Assembly: GCF_051257895.1 (NCBI RefSeq)
Contig: NZ_CP194331.1
Coordinates: 1,364,001 to 1,428,000, forward strand
Length of the DNA: 64,000 nt
DNA from: Gallionella straubiae
Lineage (GTDB): Bacteria > Pseudomonadota > Gammaproteobacteria > Burkholderiales > Gallionellaceae
Direction of reading: 5' to 3'
In this document: positions 16,904 through 25,545 of the stretch, piece by piece
How positions within the stretch are numbered: position 1 is the stretch's first letter
Layout: each line of letters begins with the position of its first letter
Notes under the pieces: generated by a model
Told to the model about the DNA's origin: nothing
Seen by the model: only the letters and a program-made list of their open reading frames with translations
Database searches by the model: none
Translations under genes and position numbers: made by a program

Positions 16904-18289
16904 TCACACGCACAACAGGCCGTCCAGCCAAACCTTCCAGCGCGCATACTTTTCGGGCAGTTGCGGCGCATCCCGGCCAGCCTCTATCTTCTCCGCAAGC
17001 CGGGTATCGGCGAGGGACGAGTCCGCCGCCAAGCGTGCCGCGCCAACCAGGCTGGCATCCGCCTGCAGCAGGCGGTAGGTAGTTGCGAATGGAACGCACC
17101 GTGCAATCCCCTGTTGCAGACAAGGTAGATTGGACAACCCTCCCGACAAATAGACGCGCTCGATGCCGAATTCACGGTGCATGTCCTCAAGGATGCGCGC
17201 CACCCGGAAGATGATTCCTTCCAGCAACAGCGCCGCAACGCGTTGCGCCGGCAACCGCTCGGCCGGTGCTGAGAACGTCACCCCGAAATCCCCCTTGAAA
17301 TAGGGCGCTCCCAGCCCACCCGGTTCGGCAAGACAGAAGATATCGTCCCGCACCAGATCCTCCATGTGGCAGGCATCGACCGCATAGGGCGCCAGCGCCG
17401 CCGCAATGGAATTGAGCGTGCCCTCGCCACCGAAATGCACCTGCCCCGCACTGTCCTGCCAGACCAGCGTCTGCAGATACCCATCGGGAACATTGCGCCC
17501 CTGAGGGAGATAACGGATGACAAAGCCCCCCGTCCCGAGGTTAACTAATGCTTCCGGCTGCCCTGTGTGGATGCTCGCCACGAGGGCTGCCGATTGGTCG
17601 CCGACACTGGCCTGCAGGGTCAGGCCGTTCTCCAGCGGCAGTGCCCACCCGGCGGAAGGCCAGATTTCCGGCAACACCTGGCGCGGAACGCCGAACAGTT
17701 CGCACAACACCGGCGACCATTGTTGGCTATGTATGTCCATCAGCAGGGTGCGCGCCGCCATCGAAACATCGGCCAGGTGATGCCTGCCACCGGTCCAGCG
17801 CCAGATCAGAAAAGTATCCAGCGTCCCCAGCAGCCATTCGCCGCTGACCAGCCGTTTGCGCCACGACGGATTCCCGCGCAGCAGTACGCGCAGTTTGGGG
17901 GCGAGGTAATAGGCCGCCAGCGGCAACCCGGTGAGATCGCGTATGACGCTTTCCTCGCCGCGCAGCACCGCGCAACTCTCCGCGCCGCGATCGTCCTGCC
18001 ACGAGATCAGCGGCGTGAGCGGCCGCCCGCTGGCGCGCTCCCAGATCAGGAATGAGGAGCGCTGGCTGCACAGGCCCAGCGGCGGACACGCTGTCGTCTG
18101 CGCCCGGCATTCGGCCAGTACCGCATCGGCAGCTTCGACGTAAACCAGCGCATCGCTCTCGTAGCGCCCGCCGTCCGATGTCACTTCAGGCGCTACCCGC
18201 GCAACGATCCCGCTGAGCGTGCCATCCCCGGACAGCAGCCCGGCCTTGACCGAGGTCGTACCCAGATCGAGGGCGATAGCGCGCGTCAC
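16904..18289 (-). CDS. FGGY-family carbohydrate kinase (glycerol-kinase-like)
   Basis: The product is a 461-residue FGGY kinase with the two actin-like ATPase domains: N-terminal ALDLGTTSVKAGLL (phosphate 1), a WQDDRG segment matching the glycerol-kinase WQDRR region, and LGTGGFVIRY in the C-terminal half. It is shorter than a typical GlpK (about 500). The 4-nt overlap with glpD, which in turn overlaps a glycerophosphodiesterase gene, points to glycerol or a related polyol as substrate. Another FGGY sugar substrate cannot be excluded. Confidence 0.85.
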   Translation of the reverse strand: MTRAIALDLGTTSVKAGLLSGDGTLSGIVARVAPEVTSDGGRYESDALVYVEAADAVLAECRAQTTACPPLGLCSQRSSFLIWERASGRPLTPLISWQDDRGAESCAVLRGEESVIRDLTGLPLAAYYLAPKLRVLLRGNPSWRKRLVSGEWLLGTLDTFLIWRWTGGRHHLADVSMAARTLLMDIHSQQWSPVLCELFGVPRQVLPEIWPSAGWALPLENGLTLQASVGDQSAALVASIHTGQPEALVNLGTGGFVIRYLPQGRNVPDGYLQTLVWQDSAGQVHFGGEGTLNSIAAALAPYAVDACHMEDLVRDDIFCLAEPGGLGAPYFKGDFGVTFSAPAERLPAQRVAALLLEGIIFRVARILEDMHREFGIERVYLSGGLSNLPCLQQGIARCVPFATTYRLLQADASLVGAARLAADSSLADTRLAEKIEAGRDAPQLPEKYARWKVWLDGLLCV

Positions 18290-19848
18290 TGCGGGCAGGC
18301 CTCGACCTCTTGCGCGACCCTGCCCGCATCCCAGCCCAGTACCGGTGCGACCAGTTCGGCCAGGCGGCGCAAATCGCTTTCATTCAATCGTGTCAGGATC
18401 AGCAGCGGCAAGCGGCGGCGCAGCAGATCGGACAGATGCACCGCCATCTCATCGCGGGCGCAAAACAACAGGTCGGCCAAAATGAAGGGCAGGTCGGGCA
18501 CGATGCGCCCCATGAGTTGCGGCCTTTCCTCGACAAGGCGAAAAACCTCCTCGGCACGCCGCCCATGGCGGCGCAGCAACCACTTCGCGCTTCCGGCATC
18601 GATACCGAGGCGTTTGGCATGCGCACCGTTTTCTTCCAGCCATGCCGAAAAAGCCTGCTGCGGCTTCCAGGGGAAATCCCGTTGCCTGGTCGCACAGGCA
18701 GCGCCGACGCCGAGCGCAGCGCACACGGCATCAACGATACACGCCGCATCTTCGCGCGCCGAGGTAAGCTTGCCGCCGATGGAGTAATGCACGCCGTTGC
18801 CCGCGGTCTTCAGTTCCCAGTCGCGGCTCACAGCTGCGGGCGATGCCTCGTCGCTGCGCTTCATCACACGCAAACCGGCATAGCTGCCGACCACATCCTT
18901 TTCCGTCCACGCCGTCTTGAGGTAGCGGTTGGCCTCAGTCAGCAGGTAGTCGACCTCTTTCGGCTCGACAGCGATGCGATCAAGGTCGCCGCCGTAGTCC
19001 TCATCGGTGGTACCGAGCAGCGTCATGCCGTACCACGGGATCATGAAAAACACCCGGCCATCGGACTTGGCGGTCAGCAGCAAGGCCTCATCCGTCACCA
19101 GCGCCGGCATGACCAGATGCGTGCCCTTATCCAGCCTGCACCAGCCTCGCCCCTGCTCCGATGCCGCCATCCACTGGCCGGTGGTGTTGACGATCTGCCG
19201 CGCGGAAACTTCAGTACTGGCGTGGTCAAGCTGATCCTGCGCCGTTGCGCCGCTCACCCGCCCCTTTGTTTCAATCCATCCGGTCAGTTTGCAATAATTC
19301 ACGCACACCGCCCCGGCATCCATCGCGCCGGCGGCCAATTCCAGCACCAGCCGCGCATCGTCGGTCTGAGCATCGCCATAGGTGAAGCCGCCTTTCAATC
19401 CATCGCCAGCGAGAAACGGAAAACGCCCGGCGAAGGCTCCCCGGTCGAAGTGGCGGTGGGCCATTTCCGGCCCCGGATGGTCGGCAAGGGAGTCGTACAT
19501 GAACAGCCCTGCCTTCAACTGGAAGGTGCCGACACGGCTGTCCGCGTAGACCGGCAAGCCGAAGCGCAGCGGCCAGACGCGATGCGGCGCCGTCGCCAGC
19601 AGCATCTGCCGCTCTGCGAGCGCCTTCTTCACCAGCTTAAAATCGAGCGACTCCAGATAGCGCAGCCCGCCGTGGATCAGCTTGCTGGATGCGGAAGAGG
19701 TCGCGCTGGCCCAGTCGCCCTGCTCCACGATGGCGACGCTCAAGCCGCGCAAGGCCGCATCGTAAGCCGTCCACGCGCCATAGATGCCGCCGCCACAGAC
19801 CAGCAGGTCGAACCGGCGGCCCGCCAGCAATGAAAAATCGCGTTTCAT
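18286..19848 (-). CDS. glpD: Glycerol-3-phosphate dehydrogenase (FAD, respiratory)
   Basis: GlpD oxidises sn-glycerol-3-phosphate to dihydroxyacetone phosphate at the inner membrane and passes electrons to quinone. The product is 520 residues with the FAD-binding motif VCGGGIYGAWTAYDAALRGL at residues 17-36, the SSKLIHGGLRYLE signature and the C-terminal DAO_C domain. It overlaps the upstream phosphodiesterase gene and the downstream kinase gene by 4 nt each, so the three are translationally coupled. Confidence 0.96.
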   Translation of the reverse strand: MKRDFSLLAGRRFDLLVCGGGIYGAWTAYDAALRGLSVAIVEQGDWASATSSASSKLIHGGLRYLESLDFKLVKKALAERQMLLATAPHRVWPLRFGLPVYADSRVGTFQLKAGLFMYDSLADHPGPEMAHRHFDRGAFAGRFPFLAGDGLKGGFTYGDAQTDDARLVLELAAGAMDAGAVCVNYCKLTGWIETKGRVSGATAQDQLDHASTEVSARQIVNTTGQWMAASEQGRGWCRLDKGTHLVMPALVTDEALLLTAKSDGRVFFMIPWYGMTLLGTTDEDYGGDLDRIAVEPKEVDYLLTEANRYLKTAWTEKDVVGSYAGLRVMKRSDEASPAAVSRDWELKTAGNGVHYSIGGKLTSAREDAACIVDAVCAALGVGAACATRQRDFPWKPQQAFSAWLEENGAHAKRLGIDAGSAKWLLRRHGRRAEEVFRLVEERPQLMGRIVPDLPFILADLLFCARDEMAVHLSDLLRRRLPLLILTRLNESDLRRLAELVAPVLGWDAGRVAQEVEACPQ

Positions 19849-20597
19849 CCGTTCCTCATCTGCAAAGCCTCTTGCGGCACATCGCTGATCAGGATGTCCA
19901 CACCCAAAGCGAGCGCACGGTTTATTTCTTCGTCGCTGTTGCAGGTGTAGACCGCGATGCGCTTGCCGTGCTCGCGCAGCACGCCGACCATGGCCTCATC
20001 CAGTGTATCGACATGAACGCACAGACCATAAAGGAAGGGCTGGGCAAGCAATACCCCGTGCGCGAAATCCGCGCCGTGCTCCGGCTCCAGGTTGAGCACC
20101 AGGGGGAAGTCCGGATCGCGGCTATGCGCGTAGAGCAGGCTATTCAGGTCGAATGACGATACCAGGATGCGATCGTCCGCCACCGCGCCGGCCAGTTCCA
20201 GCACCTGCCTGACCTTGGCTTCATGCCGCGCAAGCTGCTCCCATTCGCGGTTCTTGATCTCCAGCAACAGGCGGCAGCGCGCACGATATGCCGCAAGGAA
20301 TTCGCGCAGGCTCATGATGCCTTCCGGCGCTGCCGCCGGAGAAAAATGCGCGGCGAAATCCATCGCCTGCAACTCGGCATAATCGAAGTCGTCGATACGC
20401 TTGCCGGGCAGGCCGAGCTTGTCGAGAAATCGGTCATGCCACAGCACGGCAACTCCATCGCGGCTGAGCTGCACGTCCGTTTCGATGCCGTCGATCGCAT
20501 AGCACAGCGCCCGGTCGAAAGCGGGGCGGGTATTTTCCGCCGCTTCCCTGTTGGCGCCACGGTGGGCAAATATCAGCGATTGTCTGGAGTGGGTCAT
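19845..20597 (-). CDS. Glycerophosphodiester phosphodiesterase, cytoplasmic type
   Basis: The enzyme hydrolyses glycerophosphodiesters to glycerol-3-phosphate and an alcohol. The product is 250 residues with no signal peptide, like UgpQ. The catalytic motifs are FAHRGANREAAENT (His12, Arg13), the GIETDVQLSRDG acidic pair and VLWHD. It heads an operon with glpD and the FGGY kinase, giving a path from phospholipid head-group diesters to central metabolism. Confidence 0.94.
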   Translation of the reverse strand: MTHSRQSLIFAHRGANREAAENTRPAFDRALCYAIDGIETDVQLSRDGVAVLWHDRFLDKLGLPGKRIDDFDYAELQAMDFAAHFSPAAAPEGIMSLREFLAAYRARCRLLLEIKNREWEQLARHEAKVRQVLELAGAVADDRILVSSFDLNSLLYAHSRDPDFPLVLNLEPEHGADFAHGVLLAQPFLYGLCVHVDTLDEAMVGVLREHGKRIAVYTCNSDEEINRALALGVDILISDVPQEALQMRNG

Positions 20598-20610
20598 TTA
20601 GGGAAAGCAA

Positions 20611-21813
20611 TCACGGCAAACTGTCGATGAACCGCTTCATTGAAACTTTAAGCGCCGCAAAATTCGGGTTGTACATCAAGCGCCGCAAGACGCCTGCCTT
20701 AAGGTTGGCCTCGGTGATTTCTCCCTGCCAAACCTCCTCGCGCCTGTTGTTGCAGGCGTTATATTTTTCCATGTCGCCGGGATAATAATGGATGGAGTTG
20801 GAATAAACTCCCTCCGCGCCGTAGTAGGCATCATCGGGCGGTAGCACGATGGACGTATGCGCGGAGCTTAATATCCTCTGCTCGGGCACCACGCTATTCA
20901 CCAACTCCAGTTTTTCCGCCGGGATGCCGGGCGGTGATTTCTCTATGTCGGTGGTATAGAGCACCAGCTTGCTGGAGGGATGATATGCACGTGCCATGAA
21001 ATCGAGGGTTGCCTGCGTATTGGCGGTGACATCGTCCCGGCTGGCTGCGGCAAATACCGGGATGCCGACTTTATGTTTCCGCAGCAAGGAGCTCAATTTT
21101 TTCGTCAGCGCGTGCACTTGGGCAACAGCATTTTTGGGAAGCGACTCGTACTTGTAGAGGCTTTTATCCAGCCTGATGCCGACCCATTTCGCCGACGGGA
21201 TCAGCCAGCTATACAGCCTGTGCAGATTTGCCCAGGCCGCACGCGGCGTAATTTCAAGCGCGGGAGAAAACAAAAACAGGCCGCACACCCGGTCATCGCA
21301 CAAGCTCTGGTAAACGCTCAGCCCGCCCCCGGCAGAAAGCCCGGCCAGGTAGACTTCATCGACTTCCTCCGCAAGCCTGTCCGTGCCATAAGCCACCGCC
21401 ATGCTCCATTCCCGCCAGGTGACATCCAGCAAATCGCCGGGTTGTGTGCCGTGTCCCGGCAACAACAGGGTCATGGCACGAAAACCGTTTTCCTGAAAAA
21501 ACCCGGCCAAATAACGCATGAAATAAGGTGAGTCGGTCAGGCCGTGCGTGAGCAGCACGCCGCGCCGATAGGTCTTGTCCTTTCCCCTGCACGCGTCCCC
21601 TGTGGGATGCAACTCGAATGGCGCATTTCCGGCGATTGCCTTTTCCAGGTCGGCTGCGCCAAGCCGGGTATGCACGCGCCGCAGCATCGCCGTCGTGCGC
21701 TGCACATACTCGCCAAACGACAGCCTTTCCCCGATGAAACAGGCGCTCTCGCCGGATGGACTATGCCTCGCCTCCAGGCGTACTTCACCACCCCCTATCC
21801 CGTTCATCGCCAT
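20611..21813 (-). CDS. Alpha/beta hydrolase (carboxylesterase-like)
   Basis: A serine hydrolase of about 400 residues. GVLLTHGLTDSPYFMR carries the oxyanion HG motif, LAGLSAGGGLS is the nucleophile elbow with the catalytic Ser, and SSAHTSIVLPP near the C-terminal third probably carries the catalytic His. A mid-length cap region lies between. The frame is open upstream to 21894; the start at 21813 is a compromise between in-frame ATGs, with GAGG about 10 nt before it. The substrate is unknown. The start region is divergent to the DUF218 gene. Confidence 0.8.
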   Translation of the reverse strand: MAMNGIGGGEVRLEARHSPSGESACFIGERLSFGEYVQRTTAMLRRVHTRLGAADLEKAIAGNAPFELHPTGDACRGKDKTYRRGVLLTHGLTDSPYFMRYLAGFFQENGFRAMTLLLPGHGTQPGDLLDVTWREWSMAVAYGTDRLAEEVDEVYLAGLSAGGGLSVYQSLCDDRVCGLFLFSPALEITPRAAWANLHRLYSWLIPSAKWVGIRLDKSLYKYESLPKNAVAQVHALTKKLSSLLRKHKVGIPVFAAASRDDVTANTQATLDFMARAYHPSSKLVLYTTDIEKSPPGIPAEKLELVNSVVPEQRILSSAHTSIVLPPDDAYYGAEGVYSNSIHYYPGDMEKYNACNNRREEVWQGEITEANLKAGVLRRLMYNPNFAALKVSMKRFIDSLP

Positions 21814-21924
21814 CTTGTGACCGCCTCTGCCGGACATTCTAGCCGCTGGAAGTACACCATGCAGCCTCTCATCGAAGATCATACCGCATGTCATAATATC
21901 GCCGGCTCGTTACACCCAACTATC

Positions 21925-22692
21925 ATGTCCTGGTTTTTTATCACCAACTTCATCGCCGCCTTCCTGCTGCCGCCGCTGAGCCTGCTGCTCCTGCTGGCGC
22001 TGGGCATCCTCCTGTTCTACCGCCGCAGCAAATTTGCCAAGTCGCTGCTGCTAACCGCCTTCGGCCTGCTGTGGCTTACCTCCACGCCCTATATTGCCGA
22101 GGGCGCGCTACACCTGCTGGAGGCGCGCACCGCCGCGCTGGATGGAAAACAGCAGGCCGATGCGATCGTGATCCTCGGCGGTGGAACCTATTTCCATGCG
22201 CCGGAATATGCCGGGCAGGACACCATCAGCGATGCCGCGCTGGTGCGCCTGCGCTACGGCGCAAAGCTCCAGCGCGAGACCGGCAAGCCCATTTTGGTGA
22301 CCGGCGGCAGGCCGCTCGGCAACAGCGTTTCGGAGGCGCAGCAGATGCGCGCTTCGCTGGAACAGGATTTCCAGGTTCCGGTGCGCTGGACGGAAGATGC
22401 GTCCGACAATACCTTCGAGAATGCGCGCTACTCATTCCAGACCCTGCAGAAGGCCGGCATCAAAAAAATCTATCTCGTCACCCACGCCTGGCACATGCCG
22501 CGCTCAGCCGATATCTTCCGCCGCTCGGGATTCGAGGTCGTCGAGGCGCCGACCGCCTTTACCACGCGCTACCGGACCGACCTGTTCGCCTTCCTGCCCA
22601 ACGCCGGATCGTTGCACGACAGCAGAATTTTCGTCCACGAAGTTATTGGATTGCTCTGGTATCGTGTAAAATTAGCAATCTCTAATATTTAG
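21925..22692 (+). CDS. YdcF/ElyC-like DUF218 membrane protein
   Basis: The product is 255 residues with two N-terminal hydrophobic helices (about residues 4-30 and 37-55) and a periplasmic DUF218 domain: DAIVILGGG, LVTGGRP, ENARYSF and THAWHMPRS are the family signatures. ElyC-like members affect envelope and lipid-carrier homeostasis, but function varies and is not predicted here. The ATG at 21925 gives a clean membrane N-terminus; the longer frame upstream runs through the divergent gene and is discarded. osmC follows after 16 nt. Confidence 0.9.
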   Translation: MSWFFITNFIAAFLLPPLSLLLLLALGILLFYRRSKFAKSLLLTAFGLLWLTSTPYIAEGALHLLEARTAALDGKQQADAIVILGGGTYFHAPEYAGQDTISDAALVRLRYGAKLQRETGKPILVTGGRPLGNSVSEAQQMRASLEQDFQVPVRWTEDASDNTFENARYSFQTLQKAGIKKIYLVTHAWHMPRSADIFRRSGFEVVEAPTAFTTRYRTDLFAFLPNAGSLHDSRIFVHEVIGLLWYRVKLAISNI

Positions 22693-22708
22693 CTGATAAA
22701 GGAACAAC

Positions 22709-23125
22709 ATGAAAGCTCGCGTCAAATGGGTGGAACAAGTCTCTTTTCTGGGCGAAACGGAAAGCAGCCACGCGATCCTGATGGACGGTTCGCCGGCAGC
22801 CGGCGGGCGCAACCTCGGCCCGCGACCAATGGAAATGCTGCTGCTCGGCGCGGGCGGCTGCACCAGCTTCGACGTGATTTCCATCCTGAAGAAAAGCCGC
22901 CAGGCGGTCTCCGATTGCTGCGTGGAACTGGAAGCGGAACGCGCTGAAACCGACCCCAAGGTGTTCACCAAGATTCACATGCACTTCGTCATAAAGGGCA
23001 AGGACATCAAGCCCGAAGCGGTCGAGAAAGCCATCAAACTGTCAGCCGAAAAATACTGCTCGGCTTCCATCATGCTCGGCGCGACCGCCGCGGTCACGCA
23101 TGACTTCGAGGTGATTCAGGAATAG
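22709..23125 (+). CDS. OsmC family protein (YhfA-like)
   Basis: A 138-residue OsmC/Ohr fold protein with the two conserved cysteines, C51 in GAGGCTSFDV and C117 in EKYCSAS. OsmC-type proteins reduce organic hydroperoxides through this Cys pair; the YhfA subgroup is uncharacterised. AAAGGA stands 6 nt before the start. It is probably co-transcribed with the DUF218 gene. Confidence 0.92.
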   Translation: MKARVKWVEQVSFLGETESSHAILMDGSPAAGGRNLGPRPMEMLLLGAGGCTSFDVISILKKSRQAVSDCCVELEAERAETDPKVFTKIHMHFVIKGKDIKPEAVEKAIKLSAEKYCSASIMLGATAAVTHDFEVIQE

Positions 23126-23139
23126 GGCCGTAGTACGGG

Positions 23140-23346
23140 CTACTTTGAGCCCCGCTTTTTTTCCTGGAAGTAGTGGCACGACTCCCCGGACGCCTCTATG
23201 ACATCAAGGATCGGCAGTCGCTGGCTTTTGAAATCAAGGGCACGGCAGCCATACCTGAAATGGGCGTCATGGGTAATGTAATAGTGGGTGCAGTTGTTGC
23301 AATCTACGGGCGTGTCGGCTGGTTCTGTATCCATGTGTGGCGACAT
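23140..23346 (-). CDS. Small four-cysteine conserved protein
   Basis: A 68-residue protein (or 64 from the second ATG) with the pattern CNNC, then YGCRAL and GESCHYF. The arrangement NCxHYYxTxDxxFxYGCRAxxFKS, then SxxC, belongs to a widespread small family of unknown function that is sometimes mislabelled as uracil-DNA glycosylase. The spaced cysteines suggest metal or Fe-S binding. The start is placed after the trpC stop (23369); the longer frame is discarded as it runs into trpC. Confidence 0.65.
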   Translation of the reverse strand: MSPHMDTEPADTPVDCNNCTHYYITHDAHFRYGCRALDFKSQRLPILDVIEASGESCHYFQEKKRGSK

Positions 23347-23368
23347 TCGGCAACGGCGGCGGCAGTTT

Positions 23369-24157
23369 TTATCCAAACACTTTCGCCAGTTCCGCGCCCG
23401 GATCGTCCGCGCGCATGAATGCCTCGCCAACCAGGAAGGCGTTCACCTTATTGGCCCGCATCAGCCTGACATCCTCCGCCTTGAGGATACCGCTCTCGGT
23501 GACCACGATGCGGTCTTTGGGAATGCGCGGCAGCAGGTCGAGCGTGGTTTGCAGGCTCACCTCGAAGGTGCGCAGGTTGCGGTTGTTCACGCCGATCAGC
23601 GGCGTGGCCAGTTGCAGCGCGGCATCCAGCTCCGCGCCGTCGTGCACTTCCACCAGTACCGCCATGCCGAGGCCATGTGCCACTGCCTCGAATGCGCGCA
23701 TCTGCGCCACATCCAGCGCGGCGGCGATCAGCAGGATCGCATCCGCCCCCATCGCGCGCGCCTCGTAGATCTGGTATTCATCCACCATGAAATCCTTGCG
23801 CAGCACCGGCAGCGCACAGGCGGCGCGCGCCTGCTTCAGGTACTCCGCGCTGCCCTGGAAGAATTGCGCGTCAGTCAGCACCGACAGGCACGCCGCTCCA
23901 TGTTGCGCGTAGCTGACGGCAATTTCGGCGGGGCGGAAATCGGCGCGCAGCACGCCCTTGCTCGGGCTGGCCTTCTTGATCTCGGCGATCACCGCGGCCT
24001 GGCCGGTGGCAATTTTGCTGCGGATGCTGCCTGTGAAATCGCGCGGCGCCGCGGCCTGTTCCGCCTCGGCACGAACGGCTGTAAGCGGCTTACCAGCTAG
24101 TGCGTCGCTCACTTCCTGAGCCTTCACCGCAAGAATTTTTTTAAGGATGTCGGACAT
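23369..24157 (-). CDS. trpC: Indole-3-glycerol phosphate synthase
   Basis: TrpC closes the indole ring from CdRP in tryptophan biosynthesis. The product is a 262-residue TIM barrel. AEIKKASPSKGVLRADF contains the catalytic Lys segment, LRKDFMVDEYQIYEARAMGADAILLI and IGVNNRNLRTFEV are family signatures, and TESGI lies near the C-terminus. It is monofunctional, not fused to TrpF. It stands apart from other trp genes here and is divergent from proA with a 78-bp gap. Confidence 0.97.
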   Translation of the reverse strand: MSDILKKILAVKAQEVSDALAGKPLTAVRAEAEQAAAPRDFTGSIRSKIATGQAAVIAEIKKASPSKGVLRADFRPAEIAVSYAQHGAACLSVLTDAQFFQGSAEYLKQARAACALPVLRKDFMVDEYQIYEARAMGADAILLIAAALDVAQMRAFEAVAHGLGMAVLVEVHDGAELDAALQLATPLIGVNNRNLRTFEVSLQTTLDLLPRIPKDRIVVTESGILKAEDVRLMRANKVNAFLVGEAFMRADDPGAELAKVFG

Positions 24158-24199
24158 TGCTGCGCCTGCCTTCAAGAAAGGCGCGCATTTTACCCCAAG

Positions 24200-24208
24200 T
24201 GCTAAAAT
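24200..24208 (+). promoter_or_regulatory. Extended -10 promoter element before proA
   Basis: TGCTAAAAT followed by GCGCC lies 28 bp before the proA start in the trpC-proA divergent gap. The same TGCTAAAAT plus a GC-rich discriminator precedes metG. No clear -35 is visible. Confidence 0.4.
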
Positions 24209-24235
24209 GCGCCCCACTCGCTTCAGGGAAACATC

Positions 24236-25495
24236 ATGGAAGAAATCAAACAATACATGAAATCCGTCGGACAGCATGCCCGCGCGGCTTCGCGCGTCAC
24301 GGCGCAGGCCGACACCAACGCGAAGAACCGCGCGCTGGAAGCCATCGCCTCCGCCATCCTCGACGGCAGCGCGCGGCTCATCGCCGAGAACGCGAAAGAT
24401 GTCGCCGCCGCCAAAGCCGGCGGGCTGGACGCCGCCTCGGTGGATCGCCTGACGCTGACCGAGAAAACCATCAAGAGCATGGCCGAAGGGCTGCGCCAGA
24501 TCGCGCAACTGGCCGACCCGATCGGCGAAATCAGCGGCATGAGCTACCGCCCTTCCGGCATCCAGGTCGGCAAGATGCGCGTGCCGCTCGGCGTGATCGG
24601 CATCATTTACGAATCGCGCCCCAACGTCACGGCGGACGCCGCCGGGCTATGCCTGAAATCTGGCAATGCGGCGATCCTGCGCGGCGGCTCGGAGGCAATC
24701 CATTCCAACCAGGCGATCGCGGCCTGCGTGCATGCGGGGCTGCGCGCCGCCGGGCTGCCGGAAACCGCCGTGCAAGTTGTGAGCACCACCGACCGCGCCG
24801 CGGTCGGCGAACTCATCACCATGAAGGATTACGTGGACGTGATCGTGCCGCGCGGCGGCAAGAGCCTGATCGCGCGCATCTCCGAGGAGGCGCGCATTCC
24901 CGTGATCAAGCATCTCGACGGCATCTGCCATGTGTACATCGACGACGAGGCCGACCTCGACAAGGCGATCCGCATCGCCGACAACGCCAAGACGCACCGC
25001 TACGGCGTGTGCAACGCGATGGAGACGCTGCTCGTCGCGCAGGAAATTGCCGCCAAGGTGCTGCCGCCGCTGTGCAAAATCTACCTTGAGAAGAATGTCG
25101 AACTGCGCGGCGACACTGCGGCGCGCGCGATCATTCCGCAGATGAAGGCCGCCACCGAGGAAGACTGGCTCACCGAATACCTCGCGCCTATCCTCGCGGT
25201 GCGCGTGGTCGCGAATCTCGACGAGGCAATCGCGCACATCAACACCTACGGCTCGCTGCACACCGACAGCATCGTCACCGAGAACTACACGAAGGCGATG
25301 CGCTTCCTGCGCGAGGTGGATTCGAGCAGCGTGATGGTGAACGCCTCGACGCGTTTCGCCGACGGCTTCGAATACGGCCTCGGCGCGGAGATCGGCATCT
25401 CCACCGACAAGATCCACGCACGCGGCCCGGTCGGGCTGGAAGGGCTGACCTCGCAGAAATTTATCGTGCTGGGCAACGGGCAGGTAAGAAGCTAA
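24236..25495 (+). CDS. proA: Gamma-glutamyl phosphate reductase
   Basis: ProA reduces gamma-glutamyl phosphate to glutamate semialdehyde in proline biosynthesis. The product is 419 residues, the family length, with aldehyde-dehydrogenase fold segments GVIGIIYESRPNVT, LRGGSEAIHSN and the catalytic cysteine in KHLDGICHVYID. NASTRFADGFEYGLGAEIGIST is the C-terminal signature. GGGA lies 7 nt before the ATG. proB is not adjacent. Confidence 0.98.
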   Translation: MEEIKQYMKSVGQHARAASRVTAQADTNAKNRALEAIASAILDGSARLIAENAKDVAAAKAGGLDAASVDRLTLTEKTIKSMAEGLRQIAQLADPIGEISGMSYRPSGIQVGKMRVPLGVIGIIYESRPNVTADAAGLCLKSGNAAILRGGSEAIHSNQAIAACVHAGLRAAGLPETAVQVVSTTDRAAVGELITMKDYVDVIVPRGGKSLIARISEEARIPVIKHLDGICHVYIDDEADLDKAIRIADNAKTHRYGVCNAMETLLVAQEIAAKVLPPLCKIYLEKNVELRGDTAARAIIPQMKAATEEDWLTEYLAPILAVRVVANLDEAIAHINTYGSLHTDSIVTENYTKAMRFLREVDSSSVMVNASTRFADGFEYGLGAEIGISTDKIHARGPVGLEGLTSQKFIVLGNGQVRS

Positions 25496-25545
25496 CCGGG
25501 TGGCGCTTCATGCGCCTTTCCTGAAACCCCTTGCAGGAGAACAAC

